Positions 24,904-34,896 of a stretch of DNA of 64,000 bases are shown here, one piece after another; position 1 is the first letter of the stretch, and each line of letters begins with the position of its first letter. Source of the DNA: Novosphingobium aureum (lineage in GTDB: Bacteria > Pseudomonadota > Alphaproteobacteria > Sphingomonadales > Sphingomonadaceae). The stretch lies in the NCBI RefSeq assembly GCF_015865035.1, contig NZ_JADZGI010000001.1:1860001-1924000 (forward strand), given 5' to 3'. Below the pieces are notes generated by a model. That model did not search any database and was not told the origin of the DNA. It saw only the letters and a program-made list of their open reading frames with translations. The translations under genes were made by a program, and so were the position numbers.

Positions 24904-25938
24904 ATGCGCGTAGACCTGTTCGATTTCGACCTTCCCAACGAGCTCATCGCCCTCAGGCCGGCGCGTCCGCGTGACGCGGCGAAGCTCCTCGTCGCCCGCG
25001 GCGATGCGCCCTTCGAGGACCTGCACGTCCGCGACTTGCCCGGGCAGCTTCGGGCAGGCGACGTACTGGTATTCAACGATACGCGCGTGATCCCCGCTCA
25101 GCTCGAGGGCCGTCGCGGCGAGGCGCGGATCGGCGCGACGCTGCACAAGCGGCTCGACCTGCGCCGCTGGCAGGCCTTCGTGCGCAATGCCAAGCGGTTG
25201 AAGGCGGGCGACACGGTCGAATTCCCTGCCGACGTCACCGCCATTGCCGAGGAGCGCCACGAAGACGGCAGCTGGACGCTCGCCTTCGCTGGCGAGGAGC
25301 CTGTCGAGGTCCTGCTCGAGCGAGCCGGTCGCATGCCGCTGCCGCCCTACATCGCAGGCAAGCGCGAGACCGACGAGGCCGACAAGAGCGATTACCAGAC
25401 CATGTTCGCGCGCGAGAAGGGCGCTGTCGCAGCGCCCACCGCGGCCCTGCACTTTACTCCTGAGCTGGTCGCGGCGCTCGACGAGGCGGGCATTGCCCGC
25501 GAGACCCTGACGCTGCACGTGGGCGCAGGCACCTTCCTTCCGGTCAAGGCCGAGGAGACCGCCGATCATCGCATGCATGCCGAGTGGGGGCGGATCGATG
25601 CCGCGACCGCAGACCGGCTCAACGCTGCGCGCGCGGCAGGCGGGCGCGTGATCGCGGTCGGTACCACGAGCCTGCGCCTGCTCGAGAGCGCGGCGGGCGA
25701 GGACAATGTCATCCGTCCCTTCGAGGGCGACACCTCGATCTTCATCACGCCCGGCTATCGCTTCAAGGCGATCGACGGGCTGATGACCAACTTCCACCTG
25801 CCCAAGTCCACGCTGTTCATGCTGGTCTCGGCGCTGATGGGGCTGGATAGGATGCAGTCAGTCTACGCCCATGCCATCGCGAACGGCTACCGTTTCTACT
25901 CCTACGGGGATTCTAGCCTGCTGCTGCCCGGCGACTGA
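24904..25938 (+). CDS. queA: S-adenosylmethionine:tRNA ribosyltransferase-isomerase
   Basis: A 344-residue QueA, which transfers the ribosyl part of SAM to preQ1 in tRNA to make epoxyqueuosine. MRVDLFDFDLPNELIALRPARPRDAAKLLV at the start, LHVGAGTFLPVKAE and the C-terminal FHLPKSTLFMLVSALMG are family blocks. It is full length. Tgt, which inserts the base in the preceding step, is encoded 2.9 kb downstream on the same strand beyond an ABC exporter and a DUF481 gene. Confidence 0.96.
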   Translation: MRVDLFDFDLPNELIALRPARPRDAAKLLVARGDAPFEDLHVRDLPGQLRAGDVLVFNDTRVIPAQLEGRRGEARIGATLHKRLDLRRWQAFVRNAKRLKAGDTVEFPADVTAIAEERHEDGSWTLAFAGEEPVEVLLERAGRMPLPPYIAGKRETDEADKSDYQTMFAREKGAVAAPTAALHFTPELVAALDEAGIARETLTLHVGAGTFLPVKAEETADHRMHAEWGRIDAATADRLNAARAAGGRVIAVGTTSLRLLESAAGEDNVIRPFEGDTSIFITPGYRFKAIDGLMTNFHLPKSTLFMLVSALMGLDRMQSVYAHAIANGYRFYSYGDSSLLLPGD

Positions 25939-26011
25939 GCGGCAAGGAACTGGGCAAGACCCGAGACTTGCGTCTTGGAACTGTCGCGCGGATGGGCCAT
26001 GACCTCGCGCC

Positions 26012-26985
<974 letters not shown>

Positions 26986-26989
<4 letters not shown>

Positions 26990-27759
26990 TCCGTTTCAAC
27001 GCGCGCAGTGCCTGGACGATCTACTTGCACGAACTGGCACGCGCGCTGCGCACCGCGCTGCAGTCGATCGTCGCCCCGCTGCTTTCGACCGTCCTGTATT
27101 TCGTCGTCTTCGGTGCCGCGATCGGCAGCCGCATGGATTCGGGTGTCGAAGGGCTCGACTACGGCGCTTTCATTGTGCCCGGCCTGCTCATGCTCACGCT
27201 GCTGAGCGAGAGTACCGCCAACGGCGCTTTCGGCATCTACATGCCGCGCTTTACCGGTGCGATCTACGAATTGCTCTCGGCCCCGGTGGGATTCGGCGAG
27301 ACGCTGGTCGGCTTCGTCGGCGCGGCGGCCACCAAATCCTTCGTACTGGCTGCGATCATTCTCGGCACGGCCGCGTTCTTCGTTGATTACACGATCGTCC
27401 ACCCCTTCTACGCGATCGGCTTCATCCTGCTGGTTTCGGCGACTTTTTCGCTCTTCGGGTTCATTCTCGGCATCTGGGCAGGCAGTTTCGAGCAGGTGGG
27501 CATGGTGCCCGCGCTCTTCGTCATGCCGCTGACCTTCCTTGGCGGCACCTTCTATTCGATCGACATGCTGCCCGAGCCTTGGCGCTCGATCGCGCTGGTG
27601 AACCCGATGGTCTATCTCGTGAACGGTTTGCGCTGGTGCTTCTACGGGTCAGCCGACTTCCCGATTGCGATCTCGCTCATCATGGCGCTCGTATTTCTCG
27701 CGCTATGCATCTTCGCGATTGCACGGATATTCGCTACGGGGTGGCGTTTGCGTGCGTGA
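26986..27759 (+). CDS. ABC-2 type exporter, permease
   Basis: A 257-residue inner-membrane permease of the ABC-2 family with about six membrane segments. The typical ABC-2 signature region is PALFVMPLTFLGGTFYSIDMLPEPWRSIALVNPMVYLVNGLRW. It starts at an ATG within the stop codon of the ATPase gene. The pair probably exports a lipid, polymer or drug-like compound. Confidence 0.9.
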
Positions 27760-27776
27760 TTAAGTAGTTTCCCAAT

Positions 27777-28832
27777 ATGCGATTTCTTTCAGGTATTGCT
27801 TTCGGGCTCCCCCTTCTTGCCGTCTGTTCGCCTGCCTTCGCTGCCCAGCAGCGCTCGGATGTCGCGGAAGAGGAAATTCCGATGCCCGAGTACGTCGAGG
27901 CGATGCCGCCACCGACGCTCGTCCTCGATCTTCCGGTATACGAGTACCCGGTGCCGTATTTCGAGATAGGTCAGCCGCAGCTGCCTCGTGCCGTGCGTGC
28001 GATGCTCGACGAGGCGATGCAGTCCGAAGCTTCGGACGAAGTCGCCGCCGTGGTGAAGTTTGCATCCAAGACGCAGCCTTATTACCGCAAGGAAATTAAG
28101 GCGATGCATCGGGCTTATCTTGATCGCCGGGCAGCCGAGGCAGCGGCGCGGACGGCGGCGCAGGAACGCGAGATTCGCGAGGCGGGGCTGCTCGAGCTGT
28201 GGAAGGGCCAGATCGAGCTCGGGGGCTTTCGCAGTACCGGCAACACCAGCAACTTCGGCTTCACCGGTGGCTTCAAGGTCACTCGCGAGGGGATCGACTG
28301 GCAGCATACGATCATGGCCAATGTCGATTACCAGGAGACCGACAGCAACGTCACGCGCGAGCAGTACAGTGCGAGCTACCAGCCGCGCTATACACTCAAC
28401 GACGGCCTGTTCACTTACGGTCGCGCCCAATACGAGAAGGACCTGATCCAGGGCTATCGCAACCGCTACTCGCTTTCCGGCGGTCTGGGCTACCGTCTGA
28501 TCAAGAAGCGGGACATGACGCTTTCACTCGAGTTCGGTCCCGCATTGCGTCAGACCGACTATATCGATCAGCTCAGCCAGACGACCTGGTCCAGCCTCAC
28601 TTCGCTCGATTTCGACTGGAAACTCAACGGCTCGCTCAAGCTCTCGCAGGATGCGAGCGCCTATGTCGGTTCGGACAACAACACCTTCACCTCGCTCAGT
28701 GCGCTGGAGGTGGCGATGGCCAAGGACCTGAAGCTCAAGCTGTCCTATTCGATCGAGCACGAGACCTCGCCGCCGGTCGGAACCTTGCAGACCGACACCG
28801 TTTCGCGCTTCGCTCTGGTCTACGGCTTCTGA
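27777..28832 (+). CDS. DUF481 outer-membrane protein
   Basis: A 351-residue protein with a signal peptide (MRFLSGIAFGLPLLAVCSPAFA) and a central Ala/Arg-rich helical stretch (about residues 110-135). The C-terminal half is the DUF481 beta-barrel: WKGQIELGGFRSTGNTSNFGF, repeated alternating strands, and a final Phe. It starts 17 bases after the permease stop, so it may be part of the same transcript. DUF481 proteins are outer-membrane proteins of unknown role, some salt- or stress-induced. Confidence 0.86.
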   Translation: MRFLSGIAFGLPLLAVCSPAFAAQQRSDVAEEEIPMPEYVEAMPPPTLVLDLPVYEYPVPYFEIGQPQLPRAVRAMLDEAMQSEASDEVAAVVKFASKTQPYYRKEIKAMHRAYLDRRAAEAAARTAAQEREIREAGLLELWKGQIELGGFRSTGNTSNFGFTGGFKVTREGIDWQHTIMANVDYQETDSNVTREQYSASYQPRYTLNDGLFTYGRAQYEKDLIQGYRNRYSLSGGLGYRLIKKRDMTLSLEFGPALRQTDYIDQLSQTTWSSLTSLDFDWKLNGSLKLSQDASAYVGSDNNTFTSLSALEVAMAKDLKLKLSYSIEHETSPPVGTLQTDTVSRFALVYGF

Positions 28833-28851
28833 GGCGGCTATCGGGCGCGGC

Positions 28852-30000
28852 ATGAACCCGCGTTTCGACTTCACCATTCACGCGCGCGACGGCAAGGCGC
28901 GCACCGGTACCATCGCCATGCGTCGCGGCGAAATCCGCACGCCCGCCTTCATGCCGGTCGGCACCGCCGCCACGGTCAAGGCGATGAAGCCGCAGGACGT
29001 TCGTGCCACTGGCGCGGACATCATCCTGGGCAATACCTATCACCTTATGCTGCGCCCGGGCGCCGAGCGCATGGCCCGCCTTGGCGGGTTGCACAAGTTC
29101 ATGAACTGGGACCGCCCGATCCTCACCGACAGCGGCGGCTATCAGGTCATGAGCCTGTCGGACCTGCGCAAGATCACCGAGGAGGGCGTGACCTTCGCCA
29201 GCCACCTCGACGGCTCGCGCCACATGCTCAGCCCCGAACGCTCGATGGAAATCCAGCGCCTGCTCGGTTCGGACATCGTCATGGCTTTCGACGAATGCCC
29301 CAAGATCGACCAGCCGCGCGACGTGATTGCGCGCTCGATGGAGATGTCGATGCGCTGGGCCAAGCGCAGCCGCGACGGCTTCGACAGCGGCGAGGAACAT
29401 GCCGAGCGTTCGGCGCTCTTCGGCATCCAGCAAGGTGCGCTCGACGAGGGGCTGCGCAAGGAAAGTGCCGACGCGCTGACCCAGATCGGCTTCGATGGCT
29501 ATGCCATCGGCGGCCTTGCCGTGGGCGAGGGGCAGGAGGCGATGTTCGCAACGCTCGAGTTCGCCCCCGGGCAGCTGCCCGAGGATCGTCCGCGTTACCT
29601 CATGGGGGTGGGCAAGCCCGACGATCTGGTTGGTGCGGTCGAGCGCGGGGTCGACATGTTCGACTGCGTGCTGCCCACAAGGTCGGGGCGCAATGGGCAG
29701 GCCTTTACCTGGAACGGTCCGCTCAACATGCGCAACGCGCGCCATGCCGAGGATACGGGCCCGATCGACGAGCGCTGCACCTGCCCGACCTGCAAGACCT
29801 ACACCCGCGCCTATCTCCATCACCTGATCCGCTCGGGCGAGATGCTGGGCGCCATGCTGCTTACTGAACACAACCTCTCGTTCTACCAGCAGCTGATGCA
29901 GGCGATGCGCGATGCGATTGCAGAGGGGCGCTTCGCAGCTTTCGCGCGCAAGTTTCGTGACGATTACTATCAGGGGCGCAAAAGCTCCCCGCAAGTGTGA
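28852..30000 (+). CDS. tgt: tRNA-guanine transglycosylase
   Basis: A 382-residue Tgt that exchanges G34 for preQ1 in tRNAs with GUN anticodons. The catalytic region is LTDSGGYQVMSL (Asp) and DCVLPTRSGRNGQAFTWNG (nucleophile Asp region). The Zn site is CTCPTCKTYTRAYLHHL with a further His downstream. The ATG at 28852 is 19 bases after the DUF481 stop. It works in the same pathway as queA upstream. Confidence 0.96.
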   Translation: MNPRFDFTIHARDGKARTGTIAMRRGEIRTPAFMPVGTAATVKAMKPQDVRATGADIILGNTYHLMLRPGAERMARLGGLHKFMNWDRPILTDSGGYQVMSLSDLRKITEEGVTFASHLDGSRHMLSPERSMEIQRLLGSDIVMAFDECPKIDQPRDVIARSMEMSMRWAKRSRDGFDSGEEHAERSALFGIQQGALDEGLRKESADALTQIGFDGYAIGGLAVGEGQEAMFATLEFAPGQLPEDRPRYLMGVGKPDDLVGAVERGVDMFDCVLPTRSGRNGQAFTWNGPLNMRNARHAEDTGPIDERCTCPTCKTYTRAYLHHLIRSGEMLGAMLLTEHNLSFYQQLMQAMRDAIAEGRFAAFARKFRDDYYQGRKSSPQV

Positions 30001-30011
30001 TCTGGATCACG
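29996..30011 (+). promoter_or_regulatory. CRP/FNR-family-like operator before the S9 peptidase gene
   Basis: TGTGA-N6-TCACG differs from the ideal CRP site TGTGA-N6-TCACA at one end base. It overlaps the tgt stop codon and lies about 95 bases upstream of the S9 peptidase start, at the left end of an unusually AT-rich leader. Which regulator would bind it is unknown. Confidence 0.4.
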
Positions 30012-30104
30012 CTCCTGAGATAAATACCTGTTCAATTTCAGACCATTAATCTTGTTTTTAACGAATTTGCGCGGAATGTTGTCGTCATCTTGAATGGGGG
30101 CGAC

Positions 30105-32141
30105 ATGATTAGCAGAAAGTATTTGGGCGGGCTGGCCCTGATGGCCAGCGCCGCTCTCGTTCAGCCGCTTGCAGCCGTATCGGCGCAGGCTGACGCAGGC
30201 GCGCAGAATGAACCGCTGAGCACGGCGAAGCTGACCCGTAACTTCGCATCGCGCGAGGACGTTCGGCAGATCAGCATGTCACCTGATGGCACGCAGGTGG
30301 CCTTCGTCTCCTCCCGCGAGCCGAGCGGCGAGGTCGTCAACGTGGTCTCGATCGAGGATGGCTCACTCAAGGGGATCCTCTCGAGCAGCGGTCAGGACCA
30401 GCACATCCATCGCTGTTCGTGGATCAGCAACAAGCGGCTGCTTTGCAACATCTCGATGCGCACCGATAGCACGGGACAGCTGCTCAGCTTCTCGCGCATG
30501 GTCGGGGTCAACGCCGACGGCAGCGACATGAAGGTGCTGGACGAGAACCGCTCGGCCTTTCGCGCCCTGGGCTTTTCCCAGTTCGGCGGCAGCGTGATCG
30601 ATCTGAAGGCGGGTGATCCGGGCGAGGTCCTCGTGACCAAGCAATATCTCCCCGAAAGTTCCGAGGGCACACGCCTTGCACAGACCCGCGAAGGCCTCGG
30701 CGTCGATCGCCTCGACGCCGCATCGCTGCGACGCAAGGTCGTCGAGCAGCCGCATCGCTCTGCGGTCGAATACATCAGTGACGGACGCGGCGCGGTGCGC
30801 ATCATGGGGCTCCAGCCCGGCACCGCCAATGGCTACGATTCGACCTTCATCGAATACATGTACCGCGCAGCTGGCGAACACAGCTGGCGCGCGCTGGGCA
30901 AGCTCGAGTTTCCTGACGGGGCAGCGCGGGGGTTCAATCCGGTGGCGGTCGATCCCGAGCTCGATCTCGTCTATGGCTTCGATCGCAAGGACGGCTACCA
31001 GGCGCTCTACAGCATGAGCCTCGATGGTAACCTGACCCGAAATCTCGTCATGGCGCATCCGGGCGTCGACGTCGACGGGCTGATCCGCATCGGACGCGAG
31101 CGGCGTGTTGTGGGCGTGACCTGGGCCACCGACCGGCGTCATTCGGCGCTGTTCGATCCCGAACTTTCCAAGCTCACCTCGGCGCTTGCCAAGGCGCTGC
31201 CCGGTGACGGCGATCTGACGATCCTCGATTCCAGCGAGGACGAGAACCGGCTGCTGCTGCTCAGCGACAGCGACGTCAATCCGGGCATGGTCTATCTTTT
31301 CGACAAGACCACGCGCCAGCTCGACGAACTGGTTGCGGTGCGCCCGCAGCTTGCGGGGATGACGCTCTCGCCGATGCACGCGGTCCAGTATCCCGCCGCC
31401 GACGGCACGATGGTCCCCGCCTATCTCACCATGCCGCCGGGCAAGGACATGAATGCCAGGGGGCTGCCGACCATCGTCATGCCGCATGGCGGCCCTGCCG
31501 CGCGCGATGAATGGGGCTTCGACTGGCTCGTCCAGTACTTCGCCCAGCGTGGTTATGCCGTGCTCCAGCCCAACTATCGCGGTTCGGCGGGCTACGGCGA
31601 CGAGTGGTTCGAGCGCAATGGTTACCGGTCATGGCGCTCTGCGATCGGTGATGTCGACGATGCCGGTCGCTGGCTGGTCAAGCAGGGGATTGCCGACAAG
31701 GATAAGCTGGCGATCGTGGGCTGGTCCTATGGTGGCTATGCGGCGCTGCAGTCGGGTGTCACCGATCCCGGGCTCTACAAGGCGATCGTTGCGATCGCGC
31801 CCGTGACCGATCTCGAGCTCAAGCGCCAGAATGCACGCAACTACACCAATTATCGCGTGGTCGACGGGATGATCGGCGATGGACCTCATGTGCGCGAGGG
31901 CTCGCCTGCGCAGAACGCCGAGCGCATTGCGGTGCCGGTGCTGATGTTCTCGGGCGACGAGGACCTGAACGTCGATGTCAGCCACGCGCGGCTGATGGAG
32001 CGCCGGCTCAAGGATGCGGGCAAGCAGGTCGAATATGTCGAGTTCCCCAAGCTCGCCCACCAGCTCGACGATACCGCTGCGCGCATGAAGGTGCTGGGCG
32101 ACAGCGACGCGTTCCTGCGCAAGACGATGCACATCAACTAA
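30105..32141 (+). CDS. S9 family prolyl oligopeptidase-like peptidase, exported
   Basis: A 678-residue protein with a Sec signal peptide (about 32 residues, ending near VSAQA). A beta-propeller domain is followed by an alpha/beta-hydrolase peptidase domain. The catalytic Ser is 541 in GWSYGGYAAL; the Asp is about 620 in SGDEDLNV and the His about 652 in KLAHQLDD. Such enzymes cleave oligopeptides in the periplasm, often as dipeptidyl- or acylaminoacyl-peptidases. ATG 30105 follows GGGGGC. A CRP-like site lies upstream. Confidence 0.92.
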   Translation: MISRKYLGGLALMASAALVQPLAAVSAQADAGAQNEPLSTAKLTRNFASREDVRQISMSPDGTQVAFVSSREPSGEVVNVVSIEDGSLKGILSSSGQDQHIHRCSWISNKRLLCNISMRTDSTGQLLSFSRMVGVNADGSDMKVLDENRSAFRALGFSQFGGSVIDLKAGDPGEVLVTKQYLPESSEGTRLAQTREGLGVDRLDAASLRRKVVEQPHRSAVEYISDGRGAVRIMGLQPGTANGYDSTFIEYMYRAAGEHSWRALGKLEFPDGAARGFNPVAVDPELDLVYGFDRKDGYQALYSMSLDGNLTRNLVMAHPGVDVDGLIRIGRERRVVGVTWATDRRHSALFDPELSKLTSALAKALPGDGDLTILDSSEDENRLLLLSDSDVNPGMVYLFDKTTRQLDELVAVRPQLAGMTLSPMHAVQYPAADGTMVPAYLTMPPGKDMNARGLPTIVMPHGGPAARDEWGFDWLVQYFAQRGYAVLQPNYRGSAGYGDEWFERNGYRSWRSAIGDVDDAGRWLVKQGIADKDKLAIVGWSYGGYAALQSGVTDPGLYKAIVAIAPVTDLELKRQNARNYTNYRVVDGMIGDGPHVREGSPAQNAERIAVPVLMFSGDEDLNVDVSHARLMERRLKDAGKQVEYVEFPKLAHQLDDTAARMKVLGDSDAFLRKTMHIN

Positions 32142-32152
32142 GGCTTTGTATT

Positions 32153-32189
32153 GGGGATGCTGCCGCTCTGGACAAGTGGCGGCATCCCC
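32153..32189 (+). terminator. Hairpin after the S9 peptidase gene
   Basis: GGGGATGC and GCATCCCC pair, with additional inner pairing (GCC/GGC), 11 bases past the stop. No T-run follows. It is a terminator-like structure. Confidence 0.45.
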
Positions 32190-32270
32190 CCGACACTCAT
32201 GCTGCGGATGCGAAGGGCGAATCGTTCGTCGTTTGCGTGATCCAGCTTTCCGGTGCCGGGGGACCAGCCT

Positions 32271-32900
32271 ATGCCGACAATCGCCATCGTCAGCCAGAAG
32301 GGCGGCTCGGGCAAGACCACGCTCGCTCTCCATCTCGCGACTTGCGCGGCCTACGAGGGCAAGAGCTCCTGTGTGATCGACACTGATCCGCAGGCGACGG
32401 CAGCGGCCTGGGGCGACTGGCGCGGGGAATTCCTGCCGGAAGTCGTCACCTGTCCGCCGGTACGCCTGTCGAGCACCATCGACCGGGCGCGGCGCGCCGG
32501 TACGCAGATGGTCGTGATCGACACGCCCCCGCATGGCGACACCGCCGCGCGCGAGGCAGTTCGTGCCGCCGACCTCGTGCTGATCCCGACACGCGCGCGC
32601 GCTTTCGACCTTCACGCGCTCGAGGCAACGGCCGGGCTCATGGCCTACGCCAGCAAGCCCGCCTTCGTCGTTTTCAACGCGGTCCCGGCGCGTGCCAGCA
32701 AGATGCTCGAGAGTGCATCGGCCTCGGCGCGCGAACTGGGCCTCGACGTATGCCCGATCCACTTCGGCGAGCGTGCGGCCTTTTACCGCTCTTCGGCATC
32801 GGGTGAAGTCGCCGTGGAACTCGAACCCGAGGGCAAGGCCGCAGGCGAAGTCAGTGCCTTGTGGCAATGGGTCGGCGAGAGGCTGGGCCCGCTCGCCTGA
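32271..32900 (+). CDS. ParA-family ATPase (orphan)
   Basis: A 209-residue ParA/MinD-type ATPase of the short class without an N-terminal DNA-binding domain. It has a deviant Walker A, QKGGSGKTTLALHLA, the Asp-rich switch VIDTDPQATAAAWGDW and Walker B VVIDTPPHGD. ATG 32271 follows GGGGGA. No ParB, partition site repeat or chemotaxis gene is beside it; a 60-residue gene converges on it. Possible roles are positioning of a protein cluster or a chromosomal relic of a plasmid partition system. Confidence 0.9.
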   Translation: MPTIAIVSQKGGSGKTTLALHLATCAAYEGKSSCVIDTDPQATAAAWGDWRGEFLPEVVTCPPVRLSSTIDRARRAGTQMVVIDTPPHGDTAAREAVRAADLVLIPTRARAFDLHALEATAGLMAYASKPAFVVFNAVPARASKMLESASASARELGLDVCPIHFGERAAFYRSSASGEVAVELEPEGKAAGEVSALWQWVGERLGPLA

Positions 32901-32905
32901 CGGGC

Positions 32906-33088
32906 TCAGGCCTGGCCCGGCTCGCGCACCTGCATGCGCTGCAGGACAGTCCCGATATAGGCCACGAAGCGCCCGGATCGGCGGTCGAGGAATCCTGCAC
33001 CGATGGCGCAGGCAAAACGTTGGGCGGTGGCAAGGTCGGGGTACCATTTCCCGGTCTTGTGCGGGGTTACATACCGATAGCGCGTCAT
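32906..33088 (-). CDS. Small basic protein (60 aa), unknown
   Basis: A 60-residue protein with a compact pattern of aromatic and basic residues: RYRYVTPHKTGKWYPDLATAQRFA, then GFLDRRSGRFVAYIGTV. The alternation suggests a small beta-alpha-beta domain. It ends 5 bases from the stop of the convergent ParA-like gene. No ribosome site stands out before the ATG at 33088. I know no function; the frame looks protein-like rather than random. Confidence 0.5.
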   Translation of the reverse strand: MTRYRYVTPHKTGKWYPDLATAQRFACAIGAGFLDRRSGRFVAYIGTVLQRMQVREPGQA

Positions 33089-33190
33089 AGTGCCGAGCTA
33101 ATGCGCATGCCCCAGATCCGGTTCCTGCCGATGCGGCGAACCGAAAACGATTGCGCTGCTCCGCATCGCGCAACCGTCCCATATGATCCA

Positions 33191-33228
33191 CGCAAAAAGA
33201 AAGGGCGGCCCCGAAGGACCGCCCTTTC
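33191..33228 (-). terminator. Intrinsic terminator of rpsD
   Basis: On the minus strand GAAAGGGCGG and CCGCCCTTTC form a 10-bp stem, followed by TTTTTGCG. It lies about 55 bases past the rpsD stop. Confidence 0.85.
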
Positions 33229-33281
33229 CGGAAATTTGCGGGTCCCGAAGGACCAGCCGAACCCGCTTTCGCGGGGCCGGA

Positions 33282-33896
33282 TCAGCGCGAGTAGAACTCG
33301 ACGACCAGGTTCGGCTCCATCTTGACGGGGTAGGGTACCTCGTCAAGGCTCGGAACGCGAACGAAGGTGACCTTGTCGGCGCCTTCGGTCGACACGTAGT
33401 CGGGGATTTCACGCTCGGGCAGGGCCTGGGCCTCGATGATGAGAGCCATTTCCTTGGCCTTGGTGCCGAGGCTGATCACGTCACCGACCTTGATGCGACG
33501 CGAAGCGATGTTGCACTTCACGCCGTTCACGCGGATGTGGCCGTGCGAAACGATCTGGCGAGCGGCGAAGATGGTCGGAGCGAACTTGGCGCGGTAAACG
33601 ACCATGTCCAGACGCTGCTCCAGGAGACCGATCAGGTTCTGACTGGTGTCGCCCTTCATCGAGGCGGCTTCCTGGTAGGTGCGCTTGAACTGCTTCTCGG
33701 TCACGTCGCCGTAATAGCCCTTGAGCTTCTGCTTGGCGCGCAGCTGCAGACCGTAGTCCGAGAGCTTGCCCTTGCGACGCTGGCCGTGCTGGCCCGGGCC
33801 GTAGGCGCGGCGGTTAACCGAGCTCTTGGGACGGCCCCAGATGTTCTCGCCCATGCGGCGATCGAGTTTGTACTTGGCGCTCTTGCGCTTCGACAT
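33282..33896 (-). CDS. rpsD: 30S ribosomal protein S4
   Basis: A 204-residue S4, which binds 16S rRNA early in assembly and in many bacteria represses its own mRNA. The N-terminal region MSKRKSAKYKLDRRMGENIWGRPKSS and the S4 RNA-binding domain (LEQRLDMVVYRAKFAPT, QIVSHGHIRVNG) are clear. It is monocistronic, with its own strong promoter and terminator, unlike enterobacteria where rpsD lies in the alpha operon. This isolated location is usual in alphaproteobacteria. Confidence 0.97.
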   Translation of the reverse strand: MSKRKSAKYKLDRRMGENIWGRPKSSVNRRAYGPGQHGQRRKGKLSDYGLQLRAKQKLKGYYGDVTEKQFKRTYQEAASMKGDTSQNLIGLLEQRLDMVVYRAKFAPTIFAARQIVSHGHIRVNGVKCNIASRRIKVGDVISLGTKAKEMALIIEAQALPEREIPDYVSTEGADKVTFVRVPSLDEVPYPVKMEPNLVVEFYSR

Positions 33897-34030
33897 GATG
33901 TCTACTTTCCGTTCTGCTGCCGCCTGCGCCACCGTGGCGAGGCGATCCTTAGTTTCCCGGGGCGCACCATCCAGCCAATCGTGTGCCGGATGCGGCCGCC
34001 GCTTCACCGGGGTGCGGGGCCGAAGGAGAT

Positions 34031-34050
34031 GCCCGGCCTTGCGGTCGGGC
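34031..34050 (-). other. Hairpin in the rpsD leader
   Basis: GCCCGGCC and GGTCGGGC fold into a compact hairpin with one mismatch within the roughly 165-nt leader between the rpsD promoter and start. It could contribute to S4 autoregulation, but nothing beyond the hairpin supports this. Confidence 0.3.
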
Positions 34051-34067
34051 TTCCCGTGAAGCGGCTG

Positions 34068-34095
34068 CCTCTAGGGGCTGGGCCGCGAAAGTCAA
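34068..34095 (-). promoter_or_regulatory. rpsD promoter
   Basis: TTGACT (34095-34090) and TAGAGG (34073-34068) on the minus strand are 16 bases apart. The -10 is identical to that of the tRNA-Glu promoter. A start near 34061 gives a long leader of about 165 nt. Confidence 0.65.
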
Positions 34096-34120
34096 GCGAA
34101 TTGGCGGATACGCGCGGGCT

Positions 34121-34888
34121 TCACTCGCCGCGCGGGCGACGCGCCTTCTCCAGCGTCGAGAGAACGCCGCGCATGGTGCGCACCTCGAGGTGGTTCCAGG
34201 CGGGCTTGGTCAGGAGATTGCGTAGCGTAAGCCGGTTGGCCTCGGCGCGGGTCTCGGGCCAGAAGTAGTTCTTGTCCTCGAGCAGGCGCTCGAAATGCCC
34301 GATGAGCCCTTCGAGCTCGTCCTGCGGGGCAGGGGGCAGTACGTCTTCCTGCGTGGGCTGGGCCAGACCTGCACCCTTCGACCATTCGTAGGCGCACAGG
34401 ATCACGGCCTGCGCGAGGTTGAGCGAGCCGAACTGCGGATTGATCGGAACGGTCAGGATCGAGCGCGCGACCGCGACATCCTCGGTCTCGAGCCCCGAGC
34501 GTTCGGGCCCGAAGACAAAGGCGGAGCGGCCGGGCTCGGCATAGATTTCGCGCGCGGCCTCCTCGGGGGTTACGACCGGCTTGGTCACGCCGCGCTTGCG
34601 CACGGTCGTGGCATAGACATTGGTGCAGTCCGAGACCGCCTCGGCGAGGCTTTCGAAGACTTCGGCCTCTTCGAGGATCTCGTTCGCGCCGGCAGCCGCC
34701 GGGCCTGCCGAAGGGTTCGGCCAGCCGTCACGCGGGGTGACGAGACGCATCTCGGTCAGCCCGAAGTTGAGCATCGCGCGCGCCGCCTTGCCGATGTTCT
34801 CGCCAAGCTGCGGGCGCACGAGCACGATGACGGGCTTGGGGGCCGTGAATTGCGGAGCGGCGCTGTCGCTGCCGTTGGTGTCGGTCAT
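34121..34888 (-). CDS. SpoU/TrmH-type RNA methyltransferase (TrmJ-like)
   Basis: A 255-residue SPOUT-class methyltransferase. The three knot motifs are VLVRPQLGENIGKAARAMLNFG, AFVFGPERSGLETEDV and TVPINPQFGSLNLAQAVILCAYEW. The arrangement matches TrmJ, which 2'-O-methylates position 32 of tRNA, but rRNA targets cannot be excluded. ATG 34888 (MTDTNGSD) was chosen; ATG 34900 overlaps the nrdR stop (ATGA) but sits too close to the AAGGA ribosome site. It probably forms an operon with nrdR. Confidence 0.88.
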   Translation of the reverse strand: MTDTNGSDSAAPQFTAPKPVIVLVRPQLGENIGKAARAMLNFGLTEMRLVTPRDGWPNPSAGPAAAGANEILEEAEVFESLAEAVSDCTNVYATTVRKRGVTKPVVTPEEAAREIYAEPGRSAFVFGPERSGLETEDVAVARSILTVPINPQFGSLNLAQAVILCAYEWSKGAGLAQPTQEDVLPPAPQDELEGLIGHFERLLEDKNYFWPETRAEANRLTLRNLLTKPAWNHLEVRTMRGVLSTLEKARRPRGE

Positions 34889-34896
34889 GTCTGGGG

